DNA of 64,000 nucleotides from Candidatus Siliceabacter maunaloa (lineage in GTDB: Bacteria > Actinomycetota > Thermoleophilia > Solirubrobacterales > Solirubrobacteraceae), in NCBI GenBank assembly GCA_024330185.1, contig JANDLV010000005.1, positions 1-64,000 of the forward strand, given 5' to 3'. Position 1 is the first letter of the stretch; each line of letters starts with the position of its first letter. Below, piece after piece: positions 26,624 to 37,073 of the stretch. The notes beneath the pieces are model-generated. The model saw nothing but the letters and a program-made list of their open reading frames with translations, had not been told where the DNA came from and ran no database searches. Both the position numbers and the translations under genes were made by a program.

Positions 26624-26947
26624 GCGTGCTGCCGACTCGGGGTGAGGTCTGGTGGTGCGAACTGCCTCAGGTCGGCTCACGCCCCGGTCGTGGTGCTCTC
26701 ACGCGATGCGGCGATCCCCCGACTCCGCCGCACACTCGTCGCGCCCTGCACCACAACCGTCCGCGGGCTGCCAAGCGAGGTGCTCCTCGAACCCGGCGCC
26801 GATCCCGTCCCCCGGCCGTCGGCCGTGAACCTCGATTCGGTCGAGAGCGTCTCGATCGGGGTCCTGGTGCAGCGCTTGGGACGTCTCGGGAGCGAGCGGA
26901 TGGCGCAGATCTGCGCCGCGCTCGACGTCGCGGTGGCGTGCGACTGA
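26620..26947 (+). pseudogene. MazF/PemK-family toxin, frameshifted
   Basis: MazF toxins are sequence-specific RNases. The start reads LPTRGEVWWCELPQVGSRP, the usual MazF beginning (GEVWW), then continues in the +1 frame as PVVVLSRDAAIPRLRRTLVAP, VRGLPSEVLLEPG, SAVNLDSVESVSIGVL and RLGRLGSERMAQICAAL, again typical MazF strands. The switch is at the run of four C near 26680; three C would restore one frame of about 108 residues. A single-base insertion therefore inactivates the toxin, or a homopolymer was misread. Confidence 0.78.
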
Positions 26948-27014
26948 TGAGCTCGTCGCGGTGGATCGGGCTGCTGCGGCCCTCTAGCTCGACCCGGCGT
27001 GGCGGATGGGCACC

Positions 27015-27290
27015 TCACGGCCCGGCGGGAGTAGGCACGTCGGGCTCGTCGCGGTCGTAGGCCAGCGCGGAGCGCAGTTCCACCCGGATGCGGATGCCCA
27101 GCTTGCGGTAGCTCGAGCTCAGTGGAGCTCGATCGTGCGGGTGGTCACGACGAGGCGCTCTGCGATGTCGCGGTTGGCGAGTCCGTGCGCCGCGCGGTCG
27201 GCGACGCGCCGCTGCGCGGGGGTGAGCGCCGCCGGGCCTGTGCGGGCCGCTCCGCGGGGCCGCGCACCGGTGCGGCGCAGGTCGCCGAGC
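27015..27290 (-). pseudogene. LuxR-type helix-turn-helix remnant
   Basis: Only the C-terminal DNA-binding domain of a LuxR/NarL regulator is left: LTPAQRRVADRAAHGLANRDIAERL and VVTTRTIELH, then in a shifted frame LSSSYRKLGIRIRVELRSAL, which completes the domain. One extra base near 27120 causes the shift. No receiver, kinase or ATPase part precedes it. At about 27290 the sequence changes abruptly to an unrelated fragment on the other strand, so this is a rearrangement scar. Confidence 0.7.
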
Positions 27291-27291
27291 A

Positions 27292-28080
27292 CGCGGCCTG
27301 TTCGAGGAGTACCGCAAGCACCGCTTCGAGCGCCTGGAGGGAGTTGCGGGCCTGCTCGCGCGCGCACAGCTCTTCCACACCCCGCCGTCACGCCAGGCCG
27401 ACGTCGTGCAGCGCAGGCGCGACGACGACCCGCGCATCGAGGCGAGCTGGCGCGAGCACGCGCAGACCGCGCTGCCGGCGCGCGAGGACTTCGCCAAGCA
27501 GCTCGACTTCCACCAGATCGTCGGCGCCATGAGCTCCTATCCGACCGTGCTGCGCCGCCTGGGCCTCGTCGTCGACTTCGTGCTCGCGCGCGAGGCGTTC
27601 GCCGACAGCACTGACGCCCCGCTGTCGGTGGCGGTGAGATTCGCGGACCGCGCACCGATGGTGCCCCTCGACGTCTCGCCGGTCACGCACGCCGCCCTCT
27701 CGTCGTCGGGGTTCGATGCGGTAACCGATCAGGTGCCGGAGACCGCTGCCCTGCGTGTCCCGGGCCGGCTGCTGGAGATCGACCCCAAGGGCTTCGATCT
27801 ACTGCAGGTGGACGTCGACGGAGCCGGGCTGAAGGTCATGAACTTCGCCCGCTCGCTGCGCCGCCTCGCGCGCGCCGACGAGCGCGTCGACTCCGTCAGC
27901 CGGACCGAGAAGAAGATCGGCGCGCCGGCGCTGCGGACGGGCGGGCTGATGCTCGTGCAACGGCAGCGAGCGGCGATGCTCAAGGGCATGTTCGACGCCA
28001 ACGCGATCAAGAACACCCGCGCGCAGGCGGCCAGCGACGGCGCTCCGGCTCGTCTTCGTGGAGCAGGTCGAGGTGACCTA
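27292..28080 (+). pseudogene. truncated fragment of an unidentified large protein
   Basis: A frame with no start codon of its own runs from about 27292 (RGLFEEYRKHRFERLEGV) through LDFHQIVGAMSSYPTVLRRLGLVVDFVLA and RVPGRLLEIDPKGFDLLQVDVDG to GGLMLVQRQRAAMLKGMFDA. Near 28040 the frame shifts and then ends plausibly as RLVFVEQVEVT-stop. It looks like a piece of a longer protein that lost its beginning at the junction with the luxR remnant. I do not recognise the family. The internal ATG at 27406 has no ribosome site. Confidence 0.55.
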
Positions 28081-28131
28081 GGCGGAGTTCCAGTTCTCTC
28101 AGCTTATGGCATCTCCTGGTAGGTTGGCCCA

Positions 28132-28824
28132 ATGGGTGTCGTCGAACGCAGGCAGGAGCTGTTGGAGAACATCGCGCGGCTGCGTCGGGTCGGTCGGGAG
28201 ATGCCGGGCAACCGCGACATCACGGCGGTCCGTGCGGCGCTGGAGCGCGAGCTGGGCGAAACCGTGTCGCGCCGCTTGGCCGCGCGGGTGCTGGGGGTCA
28301 GCCATACGGCGTTGGGTCGCTGGATCAAGGCCGGGGACCTACCGGTCGTCTATTCGCCGTCTGGTCGGGTCGAGGTGCCGGTGCCCGCGCTGCTGGATCT
28401 GCACGACTCCGTCGAAGCCGACCGGGCCGGCGGTGCGCTGCGGTACCCCCTGACGCCGACGATGACCCGTCAGCGCGATGCCGCGCGGCGCATGCGCGTC
28501 GATGACCTCAAGGATCTTGACCGCGACGACACCCATGATCGCGCCCGGGCGCGCAGCCTGGCCTACCACCGGGCGGTCGGACGGCGTCTGAGCAGGCCGA
28601 TGATCGACGAGGTCCGCCATGTGCTCGCCAGGTGGCGTGAGCAGGGGCGCATCGATGCTCGCTACGCCTCCCGCTGGGAGCAGGCGCTCAACCGACCTGT
28701 GGCGGAGATACGACGGGCGCTCCTCGACGAGAGTCCCGAGGCCGACGACCTGCGCCAGAACTCACCGTTCGCCGGGCTGCTCAGCGAGGCCGAGCGCCGG
28801 CGGATCGTCCGCGAAGTCCGCTGA
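28132..28824 (+). CDS. helix-turn-helix protein paired with a DUF6036-type nucleotidyltransferase (antitoxin-like)
   Basis: A 230-residue protein with a DNA-binding helix-turn-helix at about residues 45-75 (RRLAARVLGVSHTALGRWIKAG) preceded by a helix (NRDITAVRAALEREL), and a C-terminal half of helices (SLAYHRAVGRRLSRPMIDEV, RWREQGRIDARYASRWEQAL). In actinobacteria such genes commonly precede nucleotidyltransferase-like genes, as here, where the next ATG follows its stop directly. An antitoxin or autorepressor role is inferred from this pairing. The gene itself is intact. Confidence 0.65.
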   Translation: MGVVERRQELLENIARLRRVGREMPGNRDITAVRAALERELGETVSRRLAARVLGVSHTALGRWIKAGDLPVVYSPSGRVEVPVPALLDLHDSVEADRAGGALRYPLTPTMTRQRDAARRMRVDDLKDLDRDDTHDRARARSLAYHRAVGRRLSRPMIDEVRHVLARWREQGRIDARYASRWEQALNRPVAEIRRALLDESPEADDLRQNSPFAGLLSEAERRRIVREVR

Positions 28825-29217
28825 ATGCGGCGCGAGGACTTCGAGCACGTCATCGCCGCGGCAGCCAACATCACCGGCGAGGACGACTTCGTGGTCATCG
28901 GCAGCCAGGCGATCCTGGGATCACACCCGGCGGCGCCCGACGCGATGCTGCGCTCGCTGGAGGTCGACCTCTATCCGCTGCGCAGTCCCGAGCGGGCCGA
29001 TGCGATCGACGGAGCGCTGGGCGACGGGTCGCAGTTTCATCGGACGTTCGGCTACTACGCCCACGGCGTCGGTCCCGAGACCGCCAAGGCCCCCTCGGGT
29101 TGGGCTCGTGCAGGGCGATGTACTGCTGGTCCGGAGCGCCGACCTGCCCGTGGGCGAGACGACACGGGCACACGTCGACGAGATCCTGCGAGCCATCGTC
29201 GCTTCGCTTCCCGATGA
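28825..29217 (+). pseudogene. DUF6036-family nucleotidyltransferase, C-terminally truncated
   Basis: The first ~93 residues are typical of the DUF6036/nucleotidyltransferase-like family: REDFEHVIAAAANITGEDDFVVIGSQAIL, then RSLEVDLYPLRSPERADAIDGALG and FHRTFGYYAHGVGPETAKAP. The expected continuation (a GW-R-RLV segment and a further ~90 residues) is absent. After PSGWA the reading is arginine-rich filler, while another frame reads GDVLLVRSADLPVGETTRAHVDEI, part of something else. It is thus cut and joined to a foreign fragment just before purB. If the family acts as a toxin, this copy is probably dead. Confidence 0.7.
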
Positions 29218-29223
29218 CCGCCC

Positions 29224-30501
<1,278 letters not shown>

Positions 30502-30565
30502 GGGCCGGTGGAGCGCGCGATCACGGGCGGGTGGTGCGGGGTCACGCGGCAGGCGGGGAGCTTGC

Positions 30566-31033
30566 TCATGCGGCCGCGCCGAGGATCCGCGCGGCCAGGT
30601 GCCCGGCGTTCTTGGGGTTGTCCAGCCCCACCGCCGCCACGGGCACGCCGGGGGGCATCTGCACCACCGACAGGATGGCGTCCAGCCCGCCCGCCGCGGT
30701 CATCCCGCTGGTCAGCGGCACGCCGATGACCGGCAGGTCGGTGTGCGACGCGGCCACGCCGGGCAGCGCGGCGGACAGGCCGGCGCCGGCGATGATCACG
30801 CGCAGCCCGCGCATGTGGGCGTTGGCGCAGTAGTCGGCCACGACCTCGGGCTCGCGGTGGGCCGACATCACGCGCACCTCGTAGCGGATGCCCGCGGCGT
30901 CCAGCGGCTCGCCCGCCTTCTCCATCGTGGCCAGGTCGCTCTTGGAGCCCATGATGATCCCCACGCGCGGGGCGTCCTCCTCGAGCTCGCCGAGGTCCTC
31001 GAGTGCCTCGGTCTCCGTCCCGGTGTCGGTCAT
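30566..31033 (-). CDS. purE: N5-carboxyaminoimidazole ribonucleotide mutase
   Basis: PurE isomerises N5-CAIR to CAIR. The 155-residue protein has RVGIIMGSKSDLATMEKAGEPL, VRVMSAHREPEVVADYC (catalytic His in SAHR), VIIAGAGLSAALPGVAA and VIGVPLTSGMTAAGGLDAILSV. An acidic N-terminal extension of about 22 residues precedes the fold. The ATG at 31033 overlaps the purD stop by four bases. PurK, its usual partner in the bacterial class I pathway, is not in the window. Confidence 0.96.
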   Translation of the reverse strand: MTDTGTETEALEDLGELEEDAPRVGIIMGSKSDLATMEKAGEPLDAAGIRYEVRVMSAHREPEVVADYCANAHMRGLRVIIAGAGLSAALPGVAASHTDLPVIGVPLTSGMTAAGGLDAILSVVQMPPGVPVAAVGLDNPKNAGHLAARILGAAA

Positions 31034-32280
31034 CCGGCCCCTCCCTGCGCGCACAGCGCGATGTCGCGGCGCAACTGGGCGCCGTCGAAGTGGATGCGGT
31101 CGGCGCCATCGTAGGCCGCGGCGCGCGCGGCGGACACCGTGGGGCCCAGCCCGGTGACGTTTAGCACGCGCCCGCCCGCGGTCACGACGACGCCGTCGCG
31201 CTGCGCCGTGCCCGCGTGGGTCACCTCGATGCCGGCGGGTACGTCCTCGAGGCCCAGGATGGGATCGCCGCTGCGCGAGGAGATCGGGTAGCCCGCGCTG
31301 GCAAGCACCACGCTCACCGCGATGTCGTCGCTCCAGTCCATCGTCGCCCCGGCCAGGCCGCCGGGGCGCGTCGCGCGCAGGCACAGGTCGACCAGGTCGC
31401 TGCGCAGGCGCGGCAGGACCGCCTGGGCCTCGGGGTCGCCGAAGCGCACGTTGAACTCCAGCACGCGCACCCCGGCGCGCGTGAGCATGAGCCCGGCGTA
31501 GAGCACGCCGTGGAAGGGCGTGCCCCGCTCGCGCAGCAGGTTGACCACGGGCTGGTGCACGGTGCGCACGAGCGAGTCGACCTCGGCGGCCCCGAAGCCC
31601 GCGACCGGGGAGAAGGAGCCCATGCCGCCCGTGTTGGGGCCCGTGTCGTCCTCCCCGATGCGCTTGAAGTCCTGCGCGGGGGCCATGGGCAGAGCCCGCT
31701 CGCCGTCGCACAGGGCCAGCAGCGACAGCTCTTCGCCGACGAGGTGCTCCTCGACCACCACCGTGCCGTGCTCGGCCAGCAGCACGCCGAGCGCTGCGCG
31801 AGCTGCGGCCTCGTCGTCGGCGATGACCACGCCCTTGCCCGCGGCCAGGCCGTCGGCCTTGAGCACGACGGGGTAGCGCGTGATGGCCGCCATGCCCTCG
31901 TCCACGCCGGCCACCGTGGCGTGCGCGGCGGTCGGGACCCCCGCCGCGGCCATGACCTCCTTGGCGTGGGCCTTGGAGCCCTCCAGGCGCGCGGCGGCCG
32001 CGCGCGGCCCGAAGGCGGGCACCCCCGCCTCCTCCAGCGCGTCGACCAGCCCGGCGACCAGCGGGGCCTCGGGGCCGACGACCACGAGGCCCGCCGCCTC
32101 GTCACGCGCGGCGGCGACCAGCCCACCGACGTCGTCGACACCGATATCCAAAACACGGACCTCGCGTGCGATCCCCGCGTTGGCGGGCGCGCACAGCAGC
32201 TCGGGACGCTGGGGCGAGCGGGCGAACGCACGCACCAGGGCGTGCTCGCGCCCCCCGCTCCCGACGACGAGGATCCTCAT
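31030..32280 (-). CDS. purD: phosphoribosylamine-glycine ligase
   Basis: PurD makes GAR from phosphoribosylamine, glycine and ATP. It is 416 residues with an ATP-grasp fold: [69 protein letters not shown], the [13 protein letters not shown] loop and [20 protein letters not shown]. It heads the purD-purE-purB group. The next gene upstream (GYD-domain) ends 25 bases before its start and may be on the same transcript. Confidence 0.97.
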   Translation of the reverse strand: MRILVVGSGGREHALVRAFARSPQRPELLCAPANAGIAREVRVLDIGVDDVGGLVAAARDEAAGLVVVGPEAPLVAGLVDALEEAGVPAFGPRAAAARLEGSKAHAKEVMAAAGVPTAAHATVAGVDEGMAAITRYPVVLKADGLAAGKGVVIADDEAAARAALGVLLAEHGTVVVEEHLVGEELSLLALCDGERALPMAPAQDFKRIGEDDTGPNTGGMGSFSPVAGFGAAEVDSLVRTVHQPVVNLLRERGTPFHGVLYAGLMLTRAGVRVLEFNVRFGDPEAQAVLPRLRSDLVDLCLRATRPGGLAGATMDWSDDIAVSVVLASAGYPISSRSGDPILGLEDVPAGIEVTHAGTAQRDGVVVTAGGRVLNVTGLGPTVSAARAAAYDGADRIHFDGAQLRRDIALCAQGGAG

Positions 32281-32305
32281 TGGGCGCTGCGCCCTCCCGC
32301 GCGCC

Positions 32306-32587
32306 TTACAGAGAAGCGATGAAGTCGTCGATGGGGATGGCCGCGAGCGTCTCGTACCTCGCGGTACCCCGCGAGCCCAGCTCGAGCGAGACCCGGGCCA
32401 TGGTCAGGTCGTCGGGCGCCTCGACCACGTTGATGAAGTCGTAGCGCCCCAGCGAGGCCCACTGCGCCTTGACCGTCGCGCCGAGCTGCTCGATCTCGCG
32501 GTTGACCTCGCGGATGCGCGCGGGGTTGTTCTTGATCGTCTGTACGCCTTCGGGGTTGAGCGTGGACAGCATGACGTAGGTGGGCAT
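32306..32587 (-). CDS. GYD domain-containing protein
   Basis: A 93-residue ferredoxin-like small protein of the GYD family: [49 protein letters not shown] (the GRYD motif), then [20 protein letters not shown]. The family's function is unknown. The ATG at 32587 is supported by AGGAGG seven bases upstream. It lies just before purD on the same strand and diverges from the protease gene 82 bases away. Confidence 0.85.
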   Translation of the reverse strand: MPTYVMLSTLNPEGVQTIKNNPARIREVNREIEQLGATVKAQWASLGRYDFINVVEAPDDLTMARVSLELGSRGTARYETLAAIPIDDFIASL

Positions 32588-32668
32588 GAGGCCTCCTGTG
32601 GGTGCGGTGGGACGGGCCACTCATCGTTCTACCCGATCGGACCCGCGTTCGGCTACTCTCCACGCACT

Positions 32669-34261
32669 GTGCAGCACGGACGCTCACTACTCCTCGCTCT
32701 GGGGCTCCTTCTCGCCACGGCGCCCGGCGTGCTCGCGGCCCCCGGCTCGCAGCCCGCGGCGCCCATGGCCCCGCCCACCCTCCTGCCGCCCGAGGGCCGC
32801 GCCGCCCGGGCCGTGGAGTCGACATGGCTCATCGGCGCGGCGCGGGGCGCGCGCAGCGCGGCGATCGCCCGCGACCACGGCGCCCGGGCGCTGGAGGTCT
32901 CCGGCGTGTACGTCGTGTCCACGCCACAGACGCGCTCCCTGGCCGCGGCACTGCGCGCCGAGGGCCTGCTGCGCTTCTCCGAGCCCGACCATGTCGGCCG
33001 CCGCGAGGACGCCGAGGACGACTTCACCAACTGGCGCTCGGCCGTGGTGCCGCCCGGGCTCGCCTCGCCGCCCGTCGACCCCGACGGCCCGCTGGTGGCC
33101 GTGCTCGACAGCCCCGTCGACCTGGCCCATCCCGATCTGAACGGTGTGCAGCAGAGCGCCCCGGGCGCCCCCTTCGACGAGCACGGCACCGCCGTGGCCT
33201 CGATGGTCTCAGCCGCGCGCAACGGCTTCGGGATGGTGGGCGTCTGGCCGGGCGCGCAGACACTGGTGATCCCCACCGGCGACGCCACGGGAATCGCCTG
33301 CTCGGAGTCCGTGGACGCGATCTTCGAGTCGGTGCTCGCGGGGGCGACCGTCATCAACATGAGCTACGGCAGTCCCGAGCAGTGCTTCGCCCAGGAACTC
33401 GCGCTGGGTCTGGCGCGCACCAATGGCATCGTCTCCGTCGCCGCCTCGGGCAACGAGTTCCAGGAGGGCAACGCCCCCTCCTTCCCCGCCGCCTCGCCCC
33501 ACGTGCTCAGCGTGGCCGCGACCGACCCCGCGGGCAACAGCAGCGCGTTCTCCACCGCCAACGCCGCGGTGGACCTCAGCGCGCCCGGCGAGCAGGTCGT
33601 CGCGGCGGTGCCCGGTGGCGGCCACGCCCTGGTGGACGGCACGAGCTTCTCGGCGCCGATCGTCAGCGGCGTCGCGGGCTGGGTGCGCGACCGCCGCCCC
33701 GACCTCGACGCCGGCCAGGCCGCCGACCTCCTGCGCATCACCGCCCGGGACATCGACGAGCCCGGCTTCGACGACGACACCGGCTTCGGCCTGGTCGATC
33801 TTCCGGCGGCGCTGGACGCCGACGCGCCGCGAGGCGACGCGCGGGAGGTCAACGACGACATCGGCTGGGTCAACGGCGACTTCTTCGACGGCGACCCGGA
33901 GCCCTACAGCTGGGACGGCGGGCGCCGTGGCGCCATCATCCGCGCCTCGGCCGACTTCCTCAAGGACCCCGTCGACGTCTACCGCATCCGCGTCCCCGCG
34001 GGCCAGCGCGTGCGCGTACTGGTCAAGCCGCTGCGCGGCGATCAGGACCCCGACCTCGAGGTCTTCGCCCGCTCGGCCGATACGGTCTTCGAAGCCCGCG
34101 GGAGCGTGGGCGACTCCGTCCGCGAGGCCGGGCGCAGCGACGTCGTGCGCTTCACCAACCGACTGAACTTCACCCGCCAGTACTTCGTTGCCGTCTACGT
34201 GCCCGAGGAGGCTGAGACGCTCAACGCCGAGTACACGCTGACCGTGCGCCGCGACCGCTGA
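32669..34261 (+). CDS. secreted S8-family (subtilisin-like) serine protease
   Basis: A 530-residue exported protease. A signal peptide ([22 protein letters not shown]) follows the GTG start. Residues ~50-120 look like an inhibitor-type propeptide ([17 protein letters not shown]). The catalytic triad is Asp in [15 protein letters not shown], His in [12 protein letters not shown] and Ser in [16 protein letters not shown]; the oxyanion Asn is in SVAASGNEF. The C-terminal ~130 residues ([20 protein letters not shown]...[10 protein letters not shown]) form a PPC-like beta domain, usually removed on maturation. No membrane anchor is seen. It stands alone. Confidence 0.92.
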   Translation: MQHGRSLLLALGLLLATAPGVLAAPGSQPAAPMAPPTLLPPEGRAARAVESTWLIGAARGARSAAIARDHGARALEVSGVYVVSTPQTRSLAAALRAEGLLRFSEPDHVGRREDAEDDFTNWRSAVVPPGLASPPVDPDGPLVAVLDSPVDLAHPDLNGVQQSAPGAPFDEHGTAVASMVSAARNGFGMVGVWPGAQTLVIPTGDATGIACSESVDAIFESVLAGATVINMSYGSPEQCFAQELALGLARTNGIVSVAASGNEFQEGNAPSFPAASPHVLSVAATDPAGNSSAFSTANAAVDLSAPGEQVVAAVPGGGHALVDGTSFSAPIVSGVAGWVRDRRPDLDAGQAADLLRITARDIDEPGFDDDTGFGLVDLPAALDADAPRGDAREVNDDIGWVNGDFFDGDPEPYSWDGGRRGAIIRASADFLKDPVDVYRIRVPAGQRVRVLVKPLRGDQDPDLEVFARSADTVFEARGSVGDSVREAGRSDVVRFTNRLNFTRQYFVAVYVPEEAETLNAEYTLTVRRDR

Positions 34262-34326
34262 GGCAAGAAAGTCTACCTCGTCTTGGACGGGAACCGAGCC
34301 AGTGTTCCTTGGCCCCGGCTTCGCGA

Positions 34327-35799
34327 CTACTGCGGACGGGCGACGCCGCCCTTGCGCTTGAGCCCAAAGCCCGCGAGATAGAGGTCACCGATGTCGAAGC
34401 GCCCGTCGAGTCGGCGACGGGCGATACCCAACTCCTCGAGATGCTCGGCAAGTTCCGTCGGGTCGGTTGTGGGTGGCCTCGCGTTCTCGCGCCATGCCAC
34501 GTCCTTGAGGGCGCGCTCAAACTCGCGTCGTGGCATCGGCACGCCATAGCTTGCTTCTCGAAACGTCGTTACGAGCGTCGCCATCCACGGAAACTCGGCG
34601 TACTCGTGCTCGGTGAGCTCTCGAACGCGGGCTTCCGAAACCTCATCGAGGGCACCGCGAAGGCTAGTGTGGTGAAGAAGCGCATCTGCGTCGGCTCGGA
34701 TTCGCCGCTCCTCGAAGTCCGCCGCAGCGTCGAGGAGCCGTATGGCCGGCCGAGGAAACAGCAGTCCGTTCCCGTCCTGCAAGTGATTCGGGATCCACCG
34801 AAACGTGTAGCCCTTGCGCGGGCCGGCGCCCATGAAGCGTCCGACTAGGCGTTCGGCGAAACCCGCGAAGCTCTCTTCCGTCCGCTCCCTCGGGACCAAG
34901 CCGAACACCGGATCGGCGTCAAACGTGATCTTTGCCGGCCCGAGATACTGTCGCAGTGGTTCGCTGCCGTTGACCATGCGCTTGACGAGAAGCGCATAGA
35001 TGTCTCCAGCCGTCCACCGCAACTCAACCCCTCCCAGGGCAATCTTGCCGATATCCGGCCCGACGGCGACGCGACGATAGATGTCGGAGCGCAAGAAGAG
35101 CTTCGGCTGAAGTCGCTGATAGCGACGCCCGGTCAATGACCAGAAGCGGACGAGCTCGCCTATTCCAGCGTGCACGGCGGTCCAATCGTCCGGACTCAGC
35201 ACGTCGAGATCGTCGTAGACCACGAAGAGCCAGCGGTCCTGATCGATCAATGCGCGCTCGATGGAGTCCAGCCAGGCGTGTGTCGCGACGGCGAGCTCCT
35301 CGTTACGCAGCCGATCGACCGCCGGGGTCACGTCGCTCGCGGTGAGGTCACCGAGCTCCGCGACAGGCGATGGCGGAAGCGGGAGATTGAGCTCTTGGCT
35401 CCGCAGCGCACGAACAAGCAGCGATAGCCACGCCAGACGGAAGTCTTTGCCCAAGGTCTTGATCCGACGTCCGAGGACGTCGGGTGGAGGAAACGCCGTT
35501 CCCTCGACGGTGAATCCGGTCACCCATGCGGTCCGATCGAGCGGGGTGGCTCGAACGCGATGGCGGTCGGCTATCTCCCCAAGCCTTTTCGACGCCGTCG
35601 AGTCGGTGAGCTGCCGAAACAGCCCGGACTTCCCGGCTCCCTTGGCCCCCAGAACGATCCGCGCCGTCGGCTCGAGCGCACGCAGATGATCCGTGACTGG
35701 CAGGAAGCCGTTGGCGTCGAGCTGATCTGTTTCCGCCGCACCCGCCCCCATGGCGGCTCGGAGATCGCTTAGAAGGGCACGACGCTTCTCAAGCTTCAT
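34327..35799 (-). CDS. P-loop ATPase of a HEPN / KGGVGR-ATPase operon
   Basis: A 490-residue ATPase, third gene of a three-gene operon. Walker A is VLGAKGAGKSGLFRQL (residues ~48-63) and Walker B is RWLFVVYDDLDVLSP (~190). A sensor-like segment (LQPKLFLRSDIYRRV) and a long alpha-helical C-terminal half follow, with no recognisable nuclease or TIR domain. It resembles the Sll1717-type P-loop ATPases often seen in accessory regions. The ATG overlaps the upstream stop (ATGA), so it is translationally coupled to the KGGVGR ATPase. GC content is below that of flanking genes, consistent with transfer. Role in defence is inferred from company, not shown. Confidence 0.75.
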   Translation of the reverse strand: MKLEKRRALLSDLRAAMGAGAAETDQLDANGFLPVTDHLRALEPTARIVLGAKGAGKSGLFRQLTDSTASKRLGEIADRHRVRATPLDRTAWVTGFTVEGTAFPPPDVLGRRIKTLGKDFRLAWLSLLVRALRSQELNLPLPPSPVAELGDLTASDVTPAVDRLRNEELAVATHAWLDSIERALIDQDRWLFVVYDDLDVLSPDDWTAVHAGIGELVRFWSLTGRRYQRLQPKLFLRSDIYRRVAVGPDIGKIALGGVELRWTAGDIYALLVKRMVNGSEPLRQYLGPAKITFDADPVFGLVPRERTEESFAGFAERLVGRFMGAGPRKGYTFRWIPNHLQDGNGLLFPRPAIRLLDAAADFEERRIRADADALLHHTSLRGALDEVSEARVRELTEHEYAEFPWMATLVTTFREASYGVPMPRREFERALKDVAWRENARPPTTDPTELAEHLEELGIARRRLDGRFDIGDLYLAGFGLKRKGGVARPQ

Positions 35800-37073
35800 G
35801 CTTCGAGGCCGGTCCGTTCCCGAATGCGTTGCAGCAGTTCCCCGTAGCCGAGCCCGTCAGGCGGCACGACATCCCCCGCCCCATACAGGATGGTGGGGTC
35901 GAAGCGCACGCCGACCGGAATGTGCTGCGCGTCGCGATCCTGCGGGGAGGGAACGCCGATCAGCTCATCATCCTCGTCCGCATCCTGCGCGTAGTAGACA
36001 TCGGTGAGAACTCCCAGCGCTCGCTCCTCATATCGGCGCATCGCCGTAACGAAAGTCTCGTCGGCTCCCGTGGCGCCCGGTGCCTTCGCGTAGACCAAGA
36101 CGACGTCCTGCTGCGTCATGTCAGCGGCAACTCGTTCTCCACCGATCTGACGAAGCATCAGCGCGACGCCTGCCCAGGACTCGTCAGTGTCGCGACCGAA
36201 CAGCACGGCGAGATGCGGCGTCCCGTTGACCGCAGCGCCGGTGAGGTCGTGCAGCCCGGCTCGTGCGTCGAGGAGCATCACGTCGAAGTGTTCTCGCAGC
36301 TCCCGCAGCATCGTGGCAAGCGGACCACCGTCCGACCGCCCCGGGTCGACGAGCGCCTCGTAGTCGAGTCGCGCGAGCTTCTGCAGGTACTCGGCGTCCA
36401 CAATTCCGGCGGGTAGGACCGTTATGCCCGGATCGTCCCGTGCTGGATACGTCGCGTCGACCGCCGAACTCGATCCGAGCAGTACGTCGACCAGCCCAAG
36501 TGCGACTCCTGACGCATTTCCTACGCCGGCCGATTGCGGCGGCAGGAGAGACAGGACGCCGGGAGCCTCGAGGTCGAGGTCGACGACGAGGACACGTCTA
36601 CCTTCGCGCGCCAAACCCACCGCGGTCGCAGCTAGCGCGGTGCTTCGACCGAAACCGCCCTTATACGAGGCGAAGGTGATGATTGGCGGACGAGGCTCGT
36701 CGAGGTCCCCGACGAGAGCCCAGGGCGCGATCGTAGGCTCGAACCAGTCGTCTTTCGACCTCCGGCGGTCGAGCAGCCGAACTCCGGAGAGGCCGGTTTC
36801 TCGCCCCGCATTCCATGCCGCCTCAACGACCCTTGTATTGGCTCTGCCCGCGGCGAGAATGACGTCGCCGCTGAAGAACGTCCCGAGAGCAGTGGTGAGA
36901 CCGGTCCGGATCTGGGTCGCCAGGGCATCATGGTCGGCGTCCGCTGCAAGACGCGCGGCGACTCGAAGACGCGCAGCGGGGTCCCAGACCAGCACCACCT
37001 GGTCCCCCGGCCGTGCCGCCATCCAGTCCGCAGCCCACTCCTTCGCCGCCTCACGAGCTTCTCCAAAGGTCAC
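35796..37073 (-). CDS. KGGVGR-motif ParA/MinD-like ATPase
   Basis: A 425-residue protein. Residues ~1-140 form an N-terminal domain without clear relatives (REAAKEWAADWMAARPGDQV). The ATPase core has a deviant Walker A, ASYKGGFGRSTALAATAVGL, in which the second Lys of KGGxGK is Arg; this is the hallmark of the KGGVGR variant. Then RRVLVVDLDLEAPGVLSLL (Walker A' and membrane-type loop), DVMLLDARAGLHDL (Walker B) and VVLVYAKAPG. The GTG at 37073 is chosen over the ATG at 37193 because it overlaps the HEPN stop (GTGA), and the upstream extension is arginine-rich shadow. It sits between the HEPN-like gene and the second ATPase. Confidence 0.8.
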   Translation of the reverse strand: MTFGEAREAAKEWAADWMAARPGDQVVLVWDPAARLRVAARLAADADHDALATQIRTGLTTALGTFFSGDVILAAGRANTRVVEAAWNAGRETGLSGVRLLDRRRSKDDWFEPTIAPWALVGDLDEPRPPIITFASYKGGFGRSTALAATAVGLAREGRRVLVVDLDLEAPGVLSLLPPQSAGVGNASGVALGLVDVLLGSSSAVDATYPARDDPGITVLPAGIVDAEYLQKLARLDYEALVDPGRSDGGPLATMLRELREHFDVMLLDARAGLHDLTGAAVNGTPHLAVLFGRDTDESWAGVALMLRQIGGERVAADMTQQDVVLVYAKAPGATGADETFVTAMRRYEERALGVLTDVYYAQDADEDDELIGVPSPQDRDAQHIPVGVRFDPTILYGAGDVVPPDGLGYGELLQRIRERTGLEA

